Source: Arenivirga flava
GTDB taxonomy: Bacteria > Actinomycetota > Actinomycetes > Actinomycetales > Microbacteriaceae
Reading direction: 5' to 3'
DNA length: 64,000 bases
Assembly (NCBI RefSeq): GCF_030161575.1
Contig: NZ_BSUL01000001.1
Span: forward strand, 1,364,001 to 1,428,000
Notes under the pieces: model-generated
What the model was told of the DNA's origin: nothing
The model's input: the letters and a program-made list of their open reading frames with translations, nothing else
Database searches by the model: none
In this document: positions 8,844-17,039 of the stretch, piece after piece
Numbering within the stretch: the stretch's first letter is position 1
Layout: each line of letters opens with the position of its first letter
Made by a program: the position numbers and the translations under genes

Positions 8844-9310
8844 GCGGCGGCGGCGGACCCGCCGTCGACGGCTTCGACGGCACCGGCCTCACGGTCGCGA
8901 TCGTCGCCGGCCGCTGGCACGACACGATCGCCGCGGGGCTGCTGGCGGGCGCACGACGGGTGCTCGTCCCCTCCGGCGCGACGGTGCTCGAGCACCGGGT
9001 GCCGGGGGCGTTCGAGCTGCCGCTCGGCGCGCAGGCCGCGTTCGCAGCGGGAGCGGATGCGGTGGTCGCCCTCGGCGTGATCATCCGCGGCGGCACCCCG
9101 CACTTCGAATACGTCTCGGATGCGGCGACCAGCGGCCTCACCCGCGTCGCGCTCGACGCCGGCCGGCCGGTCGGCTTCGGACTGCTGACGGTCGACGACG
9201 AGCAGCAGGGCCTCGATCGCGCGGGGCTGCCGGGATCGCCCGAGGACAAGGGCGCCGAGGCCGCGGGCGCTGCGCTCGAGACCGCGCTGCTGCTGCGGTC
9301 GCTGCGCTGA
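8840..9310 (+). CDS. ribH: 6,7-dimethyl-8-ribityllumazine synthase
   Basis: Condenses 5-amino-6-ribitylaminouracil with the ribB product. The 156-aa sequence contains the substrate-binding VAGRWHDTIAAGLLAGA, GAFELPLGAQAA, and GVIIRGGTPHFEYVSDAA, which includes the catalytic His. The C-terminal GLLTVDDEQQGLDRAG followed by KGAEAA is the second half of the active site. The GTG start overlaps the ribB stop. A hairpin at 9331 closes the operon. RibD and GTP cyclohydrolase II are not in this operon and must be encoded elsewhere. Confidence 0.95.
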   Translation: MSGGGGPAVDGFDGTGLTVAIVAGRWHDTIAAGLLAGARRVLVPSGATVLEHRVPGAFELPLGAQAAFAAGADAVVALGVIIRGGTPHFEYVSDAATSGLTRVALDAGRPVGFGLLTVDDEQQGLDRAGLPGSPEDKGAEAAGAALETALLLRSLR

Positions 9311-9330
9311 GCCTCGCGCGCGGAGCCGTC

Positions 9331-9361
9331 GGGACCGGTCCGCGCCGGCCGGGCCGGTCCC
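9331..9361 (+). terminator. Hairpin after the riboflavin operon
   Basis: GGGACCGG (9331-9338) pairs with CCGGTCCC (9354-9361) around a GC-rich loop, 20 bases beyond the ribH stop. There is no U-tract. Confidence 0.55.
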
Positions 9362-9518
9362 GATAGCACAGGTCGGATCGCGGAAGGCCGTGAGAACGCG
9401 TACAGTTGCGGGGTCGTCACGAGCGACCGTCTTCCTCCGCGCCCCTCCGCGATGCCGCGACCCCGGTGCTCCTCCTGTCGGCGCGGTTCAGCATTCTCGA
9501 CTCCCCTGGAGCATCACC

Positions 9519-10931
9519 GTGTCTTCGACCACTGCGTCGGCGGCGGGCGGCGGAACCGCGCCCGTCAACTCCCGTTCCCGCGTCATCTTCGCGAGCCTCA
9601 TCGGCACCTCGATCGAGTTCTACGACTTCTACGTCTACGCGACTGCGGCCGTCCTCGTGTTCCCCGCGCTGTTCTTCCCGAACGCCGACGGCGTCGTGGC
9701 GCAGCTGCAGTCCTTCGCCGTGTTCGGCGTCGCCTTCATCGCGCGTCCGCTCGGCTCGATCGTGTTCGGCCACTTCGGCGACAAGATCGGCCGCAAGGGC
9801 ACCCTCGTCGCATCGCTGCTGACGATGGGCATCGCGACCTTCGTCATCGGCATCCTGCCCACGGCGCTGACCCCGGGCTGGGAGGTGCTCGCCCCCGCGC
9901 TCCTGGTGGCGATGCGCTTCGGCCAGGGTCTCGGCCTCGGCGGGGAGTGGAGCGGCGCCGCGCTGCTGGCCACGGAGAACGCGCCGAGGAACAAGCGCGC
10001 GATCTACGGCACCTTCCCGCAGCTCGGCGCGCCCATCGGCTTCATCATCGCCAACGGTGTGTTCCTGCTGCTGTCGATCAACCTCGACGCCGAGGCGTTC
10101 CAGGCCTGGGGCTGGCGCGTGCCGTTCCTCGCCAGCGCGATCCTCGTGATCGTGGGCCTGTACGTGCGCTTCAAGCTCATCGAGACGCCCGCCTTCCAGA
10201 AGGTCGTCGACTCCGGCGAGGTCGCCAAGCTGCCGCTGGCGCGGGCCTTCAAGGTCAGCTGGCGGCAGATGATCCTCGGCGCCTTCATCATGCTCGCCAC
10301 CTACGTGCTCTTCTACCTGATGACCACGTTCACGCTCACCTACGGCACCACGGCGAACTCGCTGGAGACGGCCGTGTCCAACGCCGAGGCCGCGGGCAAG
10401 CCCATGACCGAGGCCGCGCAGGCCGCCTTCGTGCCGGGTCTCGGCTACGCGCGCAACGACTTCCTCGTCATGCTCATCCTCGGCGTCGTCTTCTTCGGCA
10501 TCTTCACGCTCGTCGCCGGGCCGCTGGCCGAGCGGTTCGGCCGCCGCAAGATGCTCATGGCGGTGACGGCGGGCATCCTGGTGTTCGGCGGGCTCTTCGT
10601 GCCGCTCTTCAGCGCGGGCCAGGTCGGCGTCATGGCGCTGCTCATCATCGGCTTCACGCTGATGGGCCTCACCTTCGGCCCGATGGGCGCCGTGCTGCCC
10701 GAGCTGTTCCCGACGAACGTGCGGTACACCGGCTCGGCGATCGCCTACAACGTGTCATCGATCCTCGGCGCCGCCGTGGCGCCGTTCATCGCGGTCGCGC
10801 TCTGGCAGGCCGCCGGCGGCAGCGCCGGCCTGGTCGGCGTCTACCTCTCGTCGATGGCGGTGCTCACGCTGATCGCGCTGTTCATCAGCCGCGAGACCAA
10901 GGACGTCGAGTACGAGGGCAACGTCAGCTGA
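9519..10931 (+). CDS. MFS transporter, metabolite:H+ symporter (MHS) family
   Basis: A 470-residue secondary transporter of the MHS family (relatives ShiA, KgtP, ProP), with 12 predicted membrane helices. The family start GTSIEFYDFYVYATAA and the loop 2-3 signature GHFGDKIGRKGTL are clear. GQGLGLGGEWSGAALL follows in helix 4 and the second-half loop signature is GPLAERFGRRKML. The GTG at 9519 is chosen because the conserved N-terminus begins shortly after and CTGGAG lies upstream; the open frame before it has no family similarity. The loop after helix 7 (about residues 285-320) is longer than usual and Ala/Thr-rich. The substrate, probably an organic acid or zwitterion, cannot be named. Confidence 0.88.
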   Translation: MSSTTASAAGGGTAPVNSRSRVIFASLIGTSIEFYDFYVYATAAVLVFPALFFPNADGVVAQLQSFAVFGVAFIARPLGSIVFGHFGDKIGRKGTLVASLLTMGIATFVIGILPTALTPGWEVLAPALLVAMRFGQGLGLGGEWSGAALLATENAPRNKRAIYGTFPQLGAPIGFIIANGVFLLLSINLDAEAFQAWGWRVPFLASAILVIVGLYVRFKLIETPAFQKVVDSGEVAKLPLARAFKVSWRQMILGAFIMLATYVLFYLMTTFTLTYGTTANSLETAVSNAEAAGKPMTEAAQAAFVPGLGYARNDFLVMLILGVVFFGIFTLVAGPLAERFGRRKMLMAVTAGILVFGGLFVPLFSAGQVGVMALLIIGFTLMGLTFGPMGAVLPELFPTNVRYTGSAIAYNVSSILGAAVAPFIAVALWQAAGGSAGLVGVYLSSMAVLTLIALFISRETKDVEYEGNVS

Positions 10932-10946
10932 CGTCCGCCCGCCCCC

Positions 10947-10980
10947 GGATGCCCGCCGCTCGTTCGAGCGGCGGGCATCC
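10947..10980 (+). terminator. Perfect 16-bp stem hairpin after the MHS transporter
   Basis: GGATGCCCGCCGCTCG pairs perfectly with its inverse across a 2-base gap, 16 bases after the stop codon. It is a strong intrinsic terminator candidate despite lacking a U-tract. Confidence 0.8.
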
Positions 10981-11005
10981 GTCGTCCCGGGCCGGTCGCG
11001 CGTCG

Positions 11006-11031
11006 AGCGGATGCGGGCTCCCGCATCCGCT
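11006..11031. repeat. Inverted pair of the GCGGATGC octamer
   Basis: AGCGGATGCGGG and its exact inverse face each other across 2 bases. The octamer recurs as inverted pairs in other intergenic regions (38114-38148, 49469-49529). This copy lies between the transporter terminator and the ABC exporter promoter. Confidence 0.6.
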
Positions 11032-11142
11032 GCCTGCCGCCGAACGCCGCTGGCGAACACGCCGGGCCGCCGCGATCGGTGCGGATACGCTGAACCGCGG
11101 TAGCGGCGCCCCGGCCCGGGCGCCGTCGAGCAAGAGAGAGCC

Positions 11143-12987
11143 ATGAGCGCCGAGAACACCGCATCCGCACGCCGCCACAGCCCCTTCGGACGCCAGCAGG
11201 AGACCGGGCCCCGAGCCACCGTGCGCCAGCTGCTGCCCTACCTCTTCGAGAAGCGCGGGCTGCTCGCCGTGGTCATCGTGCTCAGCGTGCTCGGCGCCGG
11301 CGCAAGCCTGGCGCAGCCGCTGCTCGTCAGCCAGGTCATCACGCAGGTGCAGGACGGCGCGCTGCTCGGCCCGCTCGTCTGGCTGCTCGTCGCCCTCGTC
11401 GTCGTGGCGGGCCTGTTGACCGCCTTCCAGCACTACCTGCTGCAGCGGATGGGCGAGGGCGTCGTGCTCTCCAGCCGCCGCCGCCTCGTCGCCCGCATGC
11501 TGCGCCTGCCCATCGCCGAGTTCGACGCGCGCCGCACCGGCGACCTCGTCTCCCGCGTCGGCGCCGACACGACGATGCTTCGCGCCGTGCTCACCCAGGG
11601 ACTCGTCGAGGCCGTCGGCGGCACGCTCACCTTCGTCGGGGCGCTCGTCGGCATGGCCGTGCTCGATCCGGTGCTCCTCGGGCTCACGCTGCTCGTCGTG
11701 TTCACGGCGATCGGGCTCGTGCTCGGGCTCTCGGGCCGCATCCGCCGGGCGAGCGCCGAGGCGCAGGCGAAGGTCGGCGACCTGGCCGCCGCCGTCGAGC
11801 GCGCCGTCAGCGCCATCCGCACGGTGCGCGCCGCCAACGCGACGGAGCGCGAGGCGCAGGGCATCGACCGCGACGCCGTCGGCGCCTACCGGGCCGGCCT
11901 CAAGGTCGCGCGCGTGTCGGCCCTCATCATGCCGGTCGCGAGCATCGCCATGCAGGTGGCCTTCCTCACAGTCATCGGCGTCGGCGGCTTCCGGGTCGCG
12001 AGCGGCGCCATCGAGATCGCCTCGCTCGTGGCGTTCATCCTCTTCCTCTTCATGATGATCATGCCGCTGGGTCAGGCCATCGGCGCGGTCTCCGCGGTGA
12101 ACCAGGCGCTCGGGGCGCTCGGCCGCATCCAGGAGATCATCGACATCCCCGGCGAGCAGGAGGGCGACGCCGACCTCGCAGCGCGAGCGGCCGACCCGAT
12201 CGACACCGACGATGCCGTGCGCTTCGACGACGTGCGCTTCGCCTACCCGGAGGCGGTCGTCGCGGCCGTGACCGACGGCGACGAGCCGATGGCCGACGCC
12301 GCGGATCGCGAGGTGCTGCGCGGTGTGAGCTTCGGGGCCGTCAAGGGGCAGCGCACCGCGCTGGTCGGGCCGTCGGGCGCCGGCAAGAGCACGATCCTCG
12401 CACTGATCGAGCGCTTCTACGACCCCACCGGCGGGTCGGTGCGACTCGACGGCGTCGACCTGCGCTCGCTCGACCGCGAGCGGCTGCGCTCCCTCATCGG
12501 CTACGTCGAGCAGGATGCGCCCGTGCTGGCCGGCACCCTGCGCGAGAACCTGCTGCTCGGCTCGCCGGACGCCAGCGATGCCGACTGCGTGCGCGTGCTC
12601 CACGAGGTCAACCTCGGCAGCGTGCTCGAGCGCGACGCCGCGGGTCTGGACGCCGCGGTCGGCGAGGACGGCGTGATGCTCTCCGGAGGCGAGCGGCAGC
12701 GCCTCGCGATCGCGCGCGCGCTGCTGGCGGCACCGCCCATCCTGCTGCTCGACGAGTCCACCTCGTCGCTCGACGGCCGCAACGAGCAGGCGATGCGCGA
12801 GGCGCTCGATGCCGTGGCCGAGCACCGTACGCTCATCGTGATCGCGCACCGGCTCTCGACCGTCGTCGACAGCGACCGCATCGTGGTACTCGAACAGGGA
12901 CGGGTCGTCGGGGTCGGCACGCACTCGGAGCTGGTGCAGTCCACGCCGCTCTACCGGGACCTCGCGAAGCACCAGCTGCTGGTGTGA
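11143..12987 (+). CDS. ABC exporter, fused membrane and ATPase domains
   Basis: A 614-aa half-transporter of the multidrug/lipid exporter type (type IV exporter fold), probably working as a homodimer because no partner half is adjacent. Six membrane helices occupy about residues 35-315. The intracellular contacts include FDARRTGDLVSRVGADTTML. The nucleotide-binding domain has Walker A GPSGAGKST (near 409), Q-loop YVEQDAP, a canonical signature LSGGERQR, Walker B ILLLDESTSSLD and the H-loop IAHRLSTV. Between the two domains lies a short acidic linker with GDADLAARAADPIDTDD. The substrate is unknown. A TACGCT box lies about 55 bases upstream and GAGAGAG serves as a weak ribosome site. Confidence 0.92.
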   Translation: MSAENTASARRHSPFGRQQETGPRATVRQLLPYLFEKRGLLAVVIVLSVLGAGASLAQPLLVSQVITQVQDGALLGPLVWLLVALVVVAGLLTAFQHYLLQRMGEGVVLSSRRRLVARMLRLPIAEFDARRTGDLVSRVGADTTMLRAVLTQGLVEAVGGTLTFVGALVGMAVLDPVLLGLTLLVVFTAIGLVLGLSGRIRRASAEAQAKVGDLAAAVERAVSAIRTVRAANATEREAQGIDRDAVGAYRAGLKVARVSALIMPVASIAMQVAFLTVIGVGGFRVASGAIEIASLVAFILFLFMMIMPLGQAIGAVSAVNQALGALGRIQEIIDIPGEQEGDADLAARAADPIDTDDAVRFDDVRFAYPEAVVAAVTDGDEPMADAADREVLRGVSFGAVKGQRTALVGPSGAGKSTILALIERFYDPTGGSVRLDGVDLRSLDRERLRSLIGYVEQDAPVLAGTLRENLLLGSPDASDADCVRVLHEVNLGSVLERDAAGLDAAVGEDGVMLSGGERQRLAIARALLAAPPILLLDESTSSLDGRNEQAMREALDAVAEHRTLIVIAHRLSTVVDSDRIVVLEQGRVVGVGTHSELVQSTPLYRDLAKHQLLV

Positions 12988-13013
12988 GGGTCGGCGCCGT
13001 TCGGCGAAAGAGG

Positions 13014-13025
13014 TTGAAGCTTCAA
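13014..13025. promoter_or_regulatory. 12-bp perfect palindrome upstream of the YceI gene
   Basis: TTGAAGCTTCAA is a perfect palindrome about 70 bases before the YceI start, overlapping a second one (GAAGCTT-C-AAGCTTC). Such AT-rich dyads stand out in this GC-rich sequence and resemble operators of MarR-type repressors. That assignment is inference; no regulator gene is adjacent. Confidence 0.5.
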
Positions 13026-13094
13026 GCTTCGTCATAGGAATCCCCGGGAGACTGTCCACGTCAGCCCCTCCCACCACCCCTGAAGGGACTTCCC

Positions 13095-13787
13095 ATGTCA
13101 CGCCGCGCCAAGATCCTCCTCGCCGTCGCCGGCGGCCTCATCGTGCTCGCCGTCGTCGCCGCGTTCGTCGGACCGCGCATCTACGCCGCCGTCATGGCGG
13201 AGAGCGCCGCCGACGAGCCGACCGTCACGGTCGAGCCCGAAGCCAGCACCGTCGAGGACGCGAGCGACCTCTCCGGCACCTGGACGGTCGGCGAGGGCTC
13301 CTACGCCGGCTACCGGCTCGACGAGGTGCTCAACGGCGCCGACGTCACCGTCACGGGTCGCACCGAGCAGGTCACCGGCGATCTGACCATCGACGGGCTC
13401 ACCCTGAGCGCCGCGACGATCACGGTCGACATGGCGAGCATCGCCACCGACAACGGCAGCCGCGACGACTACTTCCGCAACGACGCGCTCGAGACCGATC
13501 GGTTCCCCGAGGCGACCTTCGTGCTCACCCAGCCCGTCGAGGCGACCGGCACCCCCGTCGCCGGCGAGCCGCAGACCCTCACCGTGACCGGCGACCTCAC
13601 CGTCCACGGCGTGACGCAGCAGGTCACGACCGACCTCGAGGCCGTGCTCTCGGGCGACGGCGGGCAGATCGCCGGATCGATCCCGATCACGTTCGAGGAC
13701 TTCGGCGTCACCGCCCCGAACCTCGGCTTCGTCTCGGTCGAGCCCACCGGCTTCATCGAGTTCCTGCTGGTCGTCGACCCGTCCTGA
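13095..13787 (+). CDS. YceI family protein, membrane-anchored
   Basis: A 230-residue YceI-like protein. The lipocalin-like YceI barrel (about residues 60-230) is known to bind isoprenoid or other hydrophobic molecules. An uncleaved or cleaved N-terminal hydrophobic helix (residues 7-34) precedes an acidic linker, so the barrel sits outside the membrane. Family features are the opening GTWTVGEGSYAGYRL, the helix DNGSRDDYFRNDALETDRFP, GDLTVHGVTQQV, and the closing EFLLVV. The start ATG has AAGGG upstream. Expression is probably controlled through the palindrome at 13014-13025. Confidence 0.9.
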   Translation: MSRRAKILLAVAGGLIVLAVVAAFVGPRIYAAVMAESAADEPTVTVEPEASTVEDASDLSGTWTVGEGSYAGYRLDEVLNGADVTVTGRTEQVTGDLTIDGLTLSAATITVDMASIATDNGSRDDYFRNDALETDRFPEATFVLTQPVEATGTPVAGEPQTLTVTGDLTVHGVTQQVTTDLEAVLSGDGGQIAGSIPITFEDFGVTAPNLGFVSVEPTGFIEFLLVVDPS

Positions 13788-13826
13788 CCTACGGCCGCGC
13801 CGCCCCGCCCCTCCCCGCCCCTACCT

Positions 13827-13864
13827 CCATCCGTCCATCCGTCCATCCGTCCATCCGTCCATCC
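13827..13864. repeat. Tandem 8-bp repeat (CCATCCGT), 4.75 copies
   Basis: Perfect tandem copies of CCATCCGT lie between the YceI gene and the RNA methylase and run directly into the palindromic element at 13863. The array is outside any gene, so a change in copy number would not alter a protein. Confidence 0.9.
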
Positions 13865-13944
13865 AAAATGAAGGAGATTTTCCCGACGCGCCGAGTCACG
13901 GCCCCCGACTCGCGGGTAAGAGACGAAAAACTCCTTCATTTTGG
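13863..13944. repeat. Inverted-repeat element A (82 bp)
   Basis: CCAAAATGAAGGAG at 13863-13876 is repeated perfectly inverted at 13931-13944, with 54 bases between. Inner segments can extend the pairing: ATTTTCCCG faces CGAAAAA, and GCCGAGTC faces GACTCGCGG. The AT-rich arms differ sharply from the surrounding base composition. It resembles, in size and layout, the elements next to the two DUF559 genes, but has no associated gene. Confidence 0.8.
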
Positions 13945-13945
13945 A

Positions 13946-14107
13946 GCGGCGCGGAGCCGGGCGGCGCGGAGCCGGGCGGCGCGGAGCCGGGTAGCGCGGA
14001 GCCGGGCAGGGCTGAGCCGAGCAGGGCGGAGGAGGGCGGAGCAGGGCAGGGCAGGGCAGGGCAGGGCGAAGCAGGGCAGAGCGGGGCGGGGCGGAGCGGG
14101 GCGGGGC
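13946..14107. repeat. GC-rich low-complexity tract
   Basis: Near-perfect tandem copies of a 15-mer (GCGGCGCGGAGCCGG) degrade into GCAGG and GGGGC repeats until a few bases before the stop codon of the RNA methylase gene. Nothing else is visible here; the reading frames across it are compositional artefacts. Confidence 0.85.
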
Positions 14108-14114
14108 GGGCGGC

Positions 14115-14900
14115 TCAGCCGGACATCGCCCAGATGGCGACCGCGCTCGCGGCGGCGACGTTGAGGGAGTCGATGCCGTGGCGCATCGGGATGCGCACCA
14201 CGGTGTCGCAGGCGGCGAGCGAGGCCTCGCCCAGGCCGTGCCCCTCCGAGCCGAGGACGAGGGCGACCCAATCGGGGCGCCGCGCCGCGAAGGCACGCAG
14301 GTCGACCGAGTCGTCGCGGAGCGCGAGCGCCGCGAGGTGGAAGCCCTCCAGCTGCTCGGTCGGCAGCGCCCCGATGCGCGTCCACGGCACCTGCAGCACC
14401 GTGCCCATGCTGACCCGGATCGCGCGGCGGTAGAACGGGTCCGCGGTGCCCGGCGCGATGAGCACGGCGTCGGCGCCGATGCCCGAGACCGAGCGGAAGA
14501 TCGCCCCCACGTTCGTCGGGTCGGCGACGCCGTCGAGCACCACGACGGTGCGAGCGTCCCGCAGCAGCTCGCGCGGCTCGGGCAGCGGCGGGCGGTCCAT
14601 CGACGCCACGATGCCACGGTGCAGGCTGTAGCCGGTCAGCTGCGAGAGCAGCGCGTCGTCGCCGACGAGCACGGGCACGCTCTCGTCGCCGCCCAGAGCC
14701 TCGAGCGCCGAGGCCTCCTGCCCGGGCAGCGCCAGCACGGCGCGGGCACGATGGCCGGCGCGCACCGCCCGCTGCAGCACGACGGCCGACTCGGCGAGGT
14801 ACAGCCCGTGCCCGCGGGTCCAGCGCAGCGCGACGTCGTTGGCGTGCGAGAAGTCGGCGAGCAGCGGATGCGCGAGGTCGTCGACCGGGACGATCGGCAC
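14115..14900 (-). CDS. TrmH/SpoU family RNA 2'-O-methyltransferase
   Basis: SPOUT-class methyltransferase of 261 aa that probably methylates a ribose 2'-OH in rRNA or tRNA. All three knotted-fold motifs are present: motif 1 DPTNVGAIFRSVSGIGADAV (about residues 136-155) with the conserved Asn-Arg, motif 2 ALVLGSEGHGLG (about 211-222), and motif 3 IPMRHGIDSLNVAAASAVA (about 236-254). An N-terminal RNA-binding domain occupies the first 100 residues. The exact target nucleotide cannot be deduced. It follows pncA by only a few bases on the same strand. The GTG at 14900 is chosen as the first start after the pncA stop. Confidence 0.88.
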   Translation of the reverse strand: MPIVPVDDLAHPLLADFSHANDVALRWTRGHGLYLAESAVVLQRAVRAGHRARAVLALPGQEASALEALGGDESVPVLVGDDALLSQLTGYSLHRGIVASMDRPPLPEPRELLRDARTVVVLDGVADPTNVGAIFRSVSGIGADAVLIAPGTADPFYRRAIRVSMGTVLQVPWTRIGALPTEQLEGFHLAALALRDDSVDLRAFAARRPDWVALVLGSEGHGLGEASLAACDTVVRIPMRHGIDSLNVAAASAVAIWAMSG

Positions 14901-14902
14901 GG

Positions 14903-15517
14903 TCAGGCGGTCGGCTCGTCGTCGCCCACCGGCCGCTCACGGGAGTCCACGATCTCGGCCCCTGCCGCGGCGAGCTCTTCGAGCGCCGCGGCGCTGGAGG
15001 CCGGTGCGACGCCCGCGACAAGGTCGCGCAGCACCCGCACCCGGCGCCCCGCCGCGACCGCGTCGAGCGCGGAGGCGCGCACGCAGTGGTCGGTGGCGAT
15101 GCCGACGACGTCGACCTCGTCCGCACCCCACGCGTCGAGCAGCTGCCGGACCGTCTCGCCGCCCTCGGTCACGCCCTCGAACAGCGAGTAGGCGGGCTCG
15201 CCCATGCCCTTGCGCACGTGCACGTCGACGGCGTCGAGCCGCAGCGCCGGATGGTACTCGGCCCCGGTCGTGCCGGCCACGCAGTGCACGGGCCAGGTGA
15301 CGGTGTAGTCGGGGGCCGCGTCCGTCGCGAAGTGGCCGCCGTTGTCGCCGGTCGCGTCGTGCCAGTCGCGCGAGGCGACCACGTGGGCGTAGCGGTCCGG
15401 ATACGCGGACAGGAGCTCCGCGATCCCCGCCGCCACCGCCGTCCCGCCGTCGACGCCGAGGGCGCCGCCCTCGGTGAAGTCGTTCTGCACGTCGACGATG
15501 AACAGCACGCGGTTCAT
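14903..15517 (-). CDS. pncA: Nicotinamidase/pyrazinamidase
   Basis: Cysteine hydrolase that deamidates nicotinamide to nicotinate for NAD salvage. The catalytic triad is visible: Asp in VDVQNDF (about residue 9-13), Lys in VRKGM (about 105), and the nucleophile Cys in GIATDHCVRASALDA (about 147). The metal ligands fit SRDWHD and the His of GGHFA. It has 204 aa, slightly longer than average. The ATG at 15517 has TAGGAG 5 nt upstream. It lies 7 bases behind dacB, so both probably share a transcript. Confidence 0.93.
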   Translation of the reverse strand: MNRVLFIVDVQNDFTEGGALGVDGGTAVAAGIAELLSAYPDRYAHVVASRDWHDATGDNGGHFATDAAPDYTVTWPVHCVAGTTGAEYHPALRLDAVDVHVRKGMGEPAYSLFEGVTEGGETVRQLLDAWGADEVDVVGIATDHCVRASALDAVAAGRRVRVLRDLVAGVAPASSAAALEELAAAGAEIVDSRERPVGDDEPTA

Positions 15518-15524
15518 GGGGCTC

Positions 15525-17027
15525 CTACTCGTTGGCGAGGTTGTCGCCGCAGCGGTAGACCGCGGCGGTCAGCGCATCGATCGCCGTGTTGCGGCTCGGG
15601 GCATCGCCGCCCACGGAGAAGAAGGCGAAGGCGAGGTTCGAGCCGTCGGCCGCCTCGATGTGCCCGGCGAGCGCGCGGACCGGCTGGATCCATCCGCTCT
15701 TCGCGTGCACCGAACCGCGAGCGTCCGCGGCCTCCCCGGTGAAGCGGTCGGAGGGCATGTTGCCGCCGGCGGTGGGCATCGCGTCGTAGACGATGCCGAG
15801 GTTCTGCTCGCGCTGCACCATCTTCGCCATCAGCGCGGTGACGTAGCTCGTCGGCACCGCGTTCTGCCGGCTGAGGCCCGAGCCGTCGTCGACCTTGAGC
15901 GTCGAGGCGTCGATGCCGTAGGCGCGCAGCGCGTCGGGGATGGCGGTCTGCAGGCTCGACCAGCTGCCGTCGAGACCCTGGGCGATCGCGACCTGACGCG
16001 CGAGGGCGTCGGAGACGACGTTGTCGGAGGGGCTCATGAGCTGGCTGATGAGGATGCCGGTGCTCTGCGACGAGACCTCGGCCAGCACCGCCGCGCCCTC
16101 CGGCGCGGAGCCGAGCGCCACGCTGTCGACGTCGATGCCCTCGGCGGCGAGCGCCTGCTGGAAGAACTCACCGGCCTGCCCGATCGGGTCGAGGGTGCGC
16201 TCGCTCACGAGCGCCTGCGGGTTCGCGCGGCCGCCGTCGACCATGAGCGCGGTGCTCGGCGTCGCGTAGCCGCGGGTGGCCAGGCCGTACGCCGCCTCGT
16301 CGGTGCGATCCCAGTTCGGGTTCCAGCCGCCGGCGGCGTCCCAGAGGGTCGCGTCGAGGATGAGCTCGGTGATCGGCTGGTCGGCCGGAACGCTCGCGCG
16401 CACCTGGGCCGCGAGGTCGGAGAGCCTGGGAGCATCGCGGAAGGCATAGGGCTGCTGCCCTTCCGGCAGCCGCGACAGCGTGGGGTCGCCCCCGCCGACG
16501 AGCACGACCGCACCCGGCGTGGCGCCCTGCACGACGCGCGTCTGGAAGGTGTGGTCGGGCCCGAACTGCGCGAGCACGGCCGACGCCATGAGCAGCTTCA
16601 TGACGCTGCCGGTCGGCTGGCCGGAGCCCGCCTCGCGGTCCAGCAGGGTCTCGCCGGTGTCGATGTTGACCACCGAGCCGTAGAGGTCCTGGATCGCCTC
16701 GGCCGAGGTGTACCCCTCCACCGTGCAGGTGCGCAGGCGCGATGCGGCGGCGATCTCCGAGGGCACCGTCCGGGGCGCCTCCTCCTCGGGCTCCGCCGTC
16801 GGGACCGTCTCGCTGGGTGCGGGGGCCGCGGCGACCGGTTCGCGCGCATCGCCGACCGCACCGCCGGCCACGACGGCACCGGAACCGAGCAGCACGAAGC
16901 CGACCGAGAGCGCGGCGGCGAGCCAGGCCGTCGGGTGCTTGCGGATCATCCCGACGACGCCGCCGCGCGGCGCGGCGCGGCCCGGGGCGGATTCGGGGCG
17001 GCCGGGCTCATCGGGACGGTCGATCAC
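15525..17027 (-). CDS. dacB: D-alanyl-D-alanine carboxypeptidase/endopeptidase (PBP4, S13 family)
   Basis: A class C low-molecular-weight penicillin-binding protein that trims or cleaves peptidoglycan cross-links outside the membrane. The 500-aa protein has a short basic N-terminus and one membrane anchor (about residues 33-55), then a Pro/Glu-rich linker. The active-site triad is SVMK (about 141-144), SDN in MSPSDNVVSDALARQ (about 336), and KSG in VHAKSGWIQ (about 448). The large insertion between the first two motifs is typical of S13. TAGCAT stands 6 nt before the GTG, so the transcript should be leaderless. Confidence 0.93.
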   Translation of the reverse strand: MIDRPDEPGRPESAPGRAAPRGGVVGMIRKHPTAWLAAALSVGFVLLGSGAVVAGGAVGDAREPVAAAPAPSETVPTAEPEEEAPRTVPSEIAAASRLRTCTVEGYTSAEAIQDLYGSVVNIDTGETLLDREAGSGQPTGSVMKLLMASAVLAQFGPDHTFQTRVVQGATPGAVVLVGGGDPTLSRLPEGQQPYAFRDAPRLSDLAAQVRASVPADQPITELILDATLWDAAGGWNPNWDRTDEAAYGLATRGYATPSTALMVDGGRANPQALVSERTLDPIGQAGEFFQQALAAEGIDVDSVALGSAPEGAAVLAEVSSQSTGILISQLMSPSDNVVSDALARQVAIAQGLDGSWSSLQTAIPDALRAYGIDASTLKVDDGSGLSRQNAVPTSYVTALMAKMVQREQNLGIVYDAMPTAGGNMPSDRFTGEAADARGSVHAKSGWIQPVRALAGHIEAADGSNLAFAFFSVGGDAPSRNTAIDALTAAVYRCGDNLANE

Positions 17028-17033
17028 CCGGCC

Positions 17034-17039
17034 ATGCTA
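17034..17039 (-). promoter_or_regulatory. -10 box of a leaderless dacB transcript
   Basis: TAGCAT on the minus strand ends 6 nt before the dacB GTG start. It overlaps the last codon of the upstream oxidoreductase gene. Confidence 0.55.

Noticed and set aside
13827-13864. CRISPR-like array
   Set aside because: The 8-bp units are contiguous with no spacers, and no cas genes are present. It is a simple tandem repeat.
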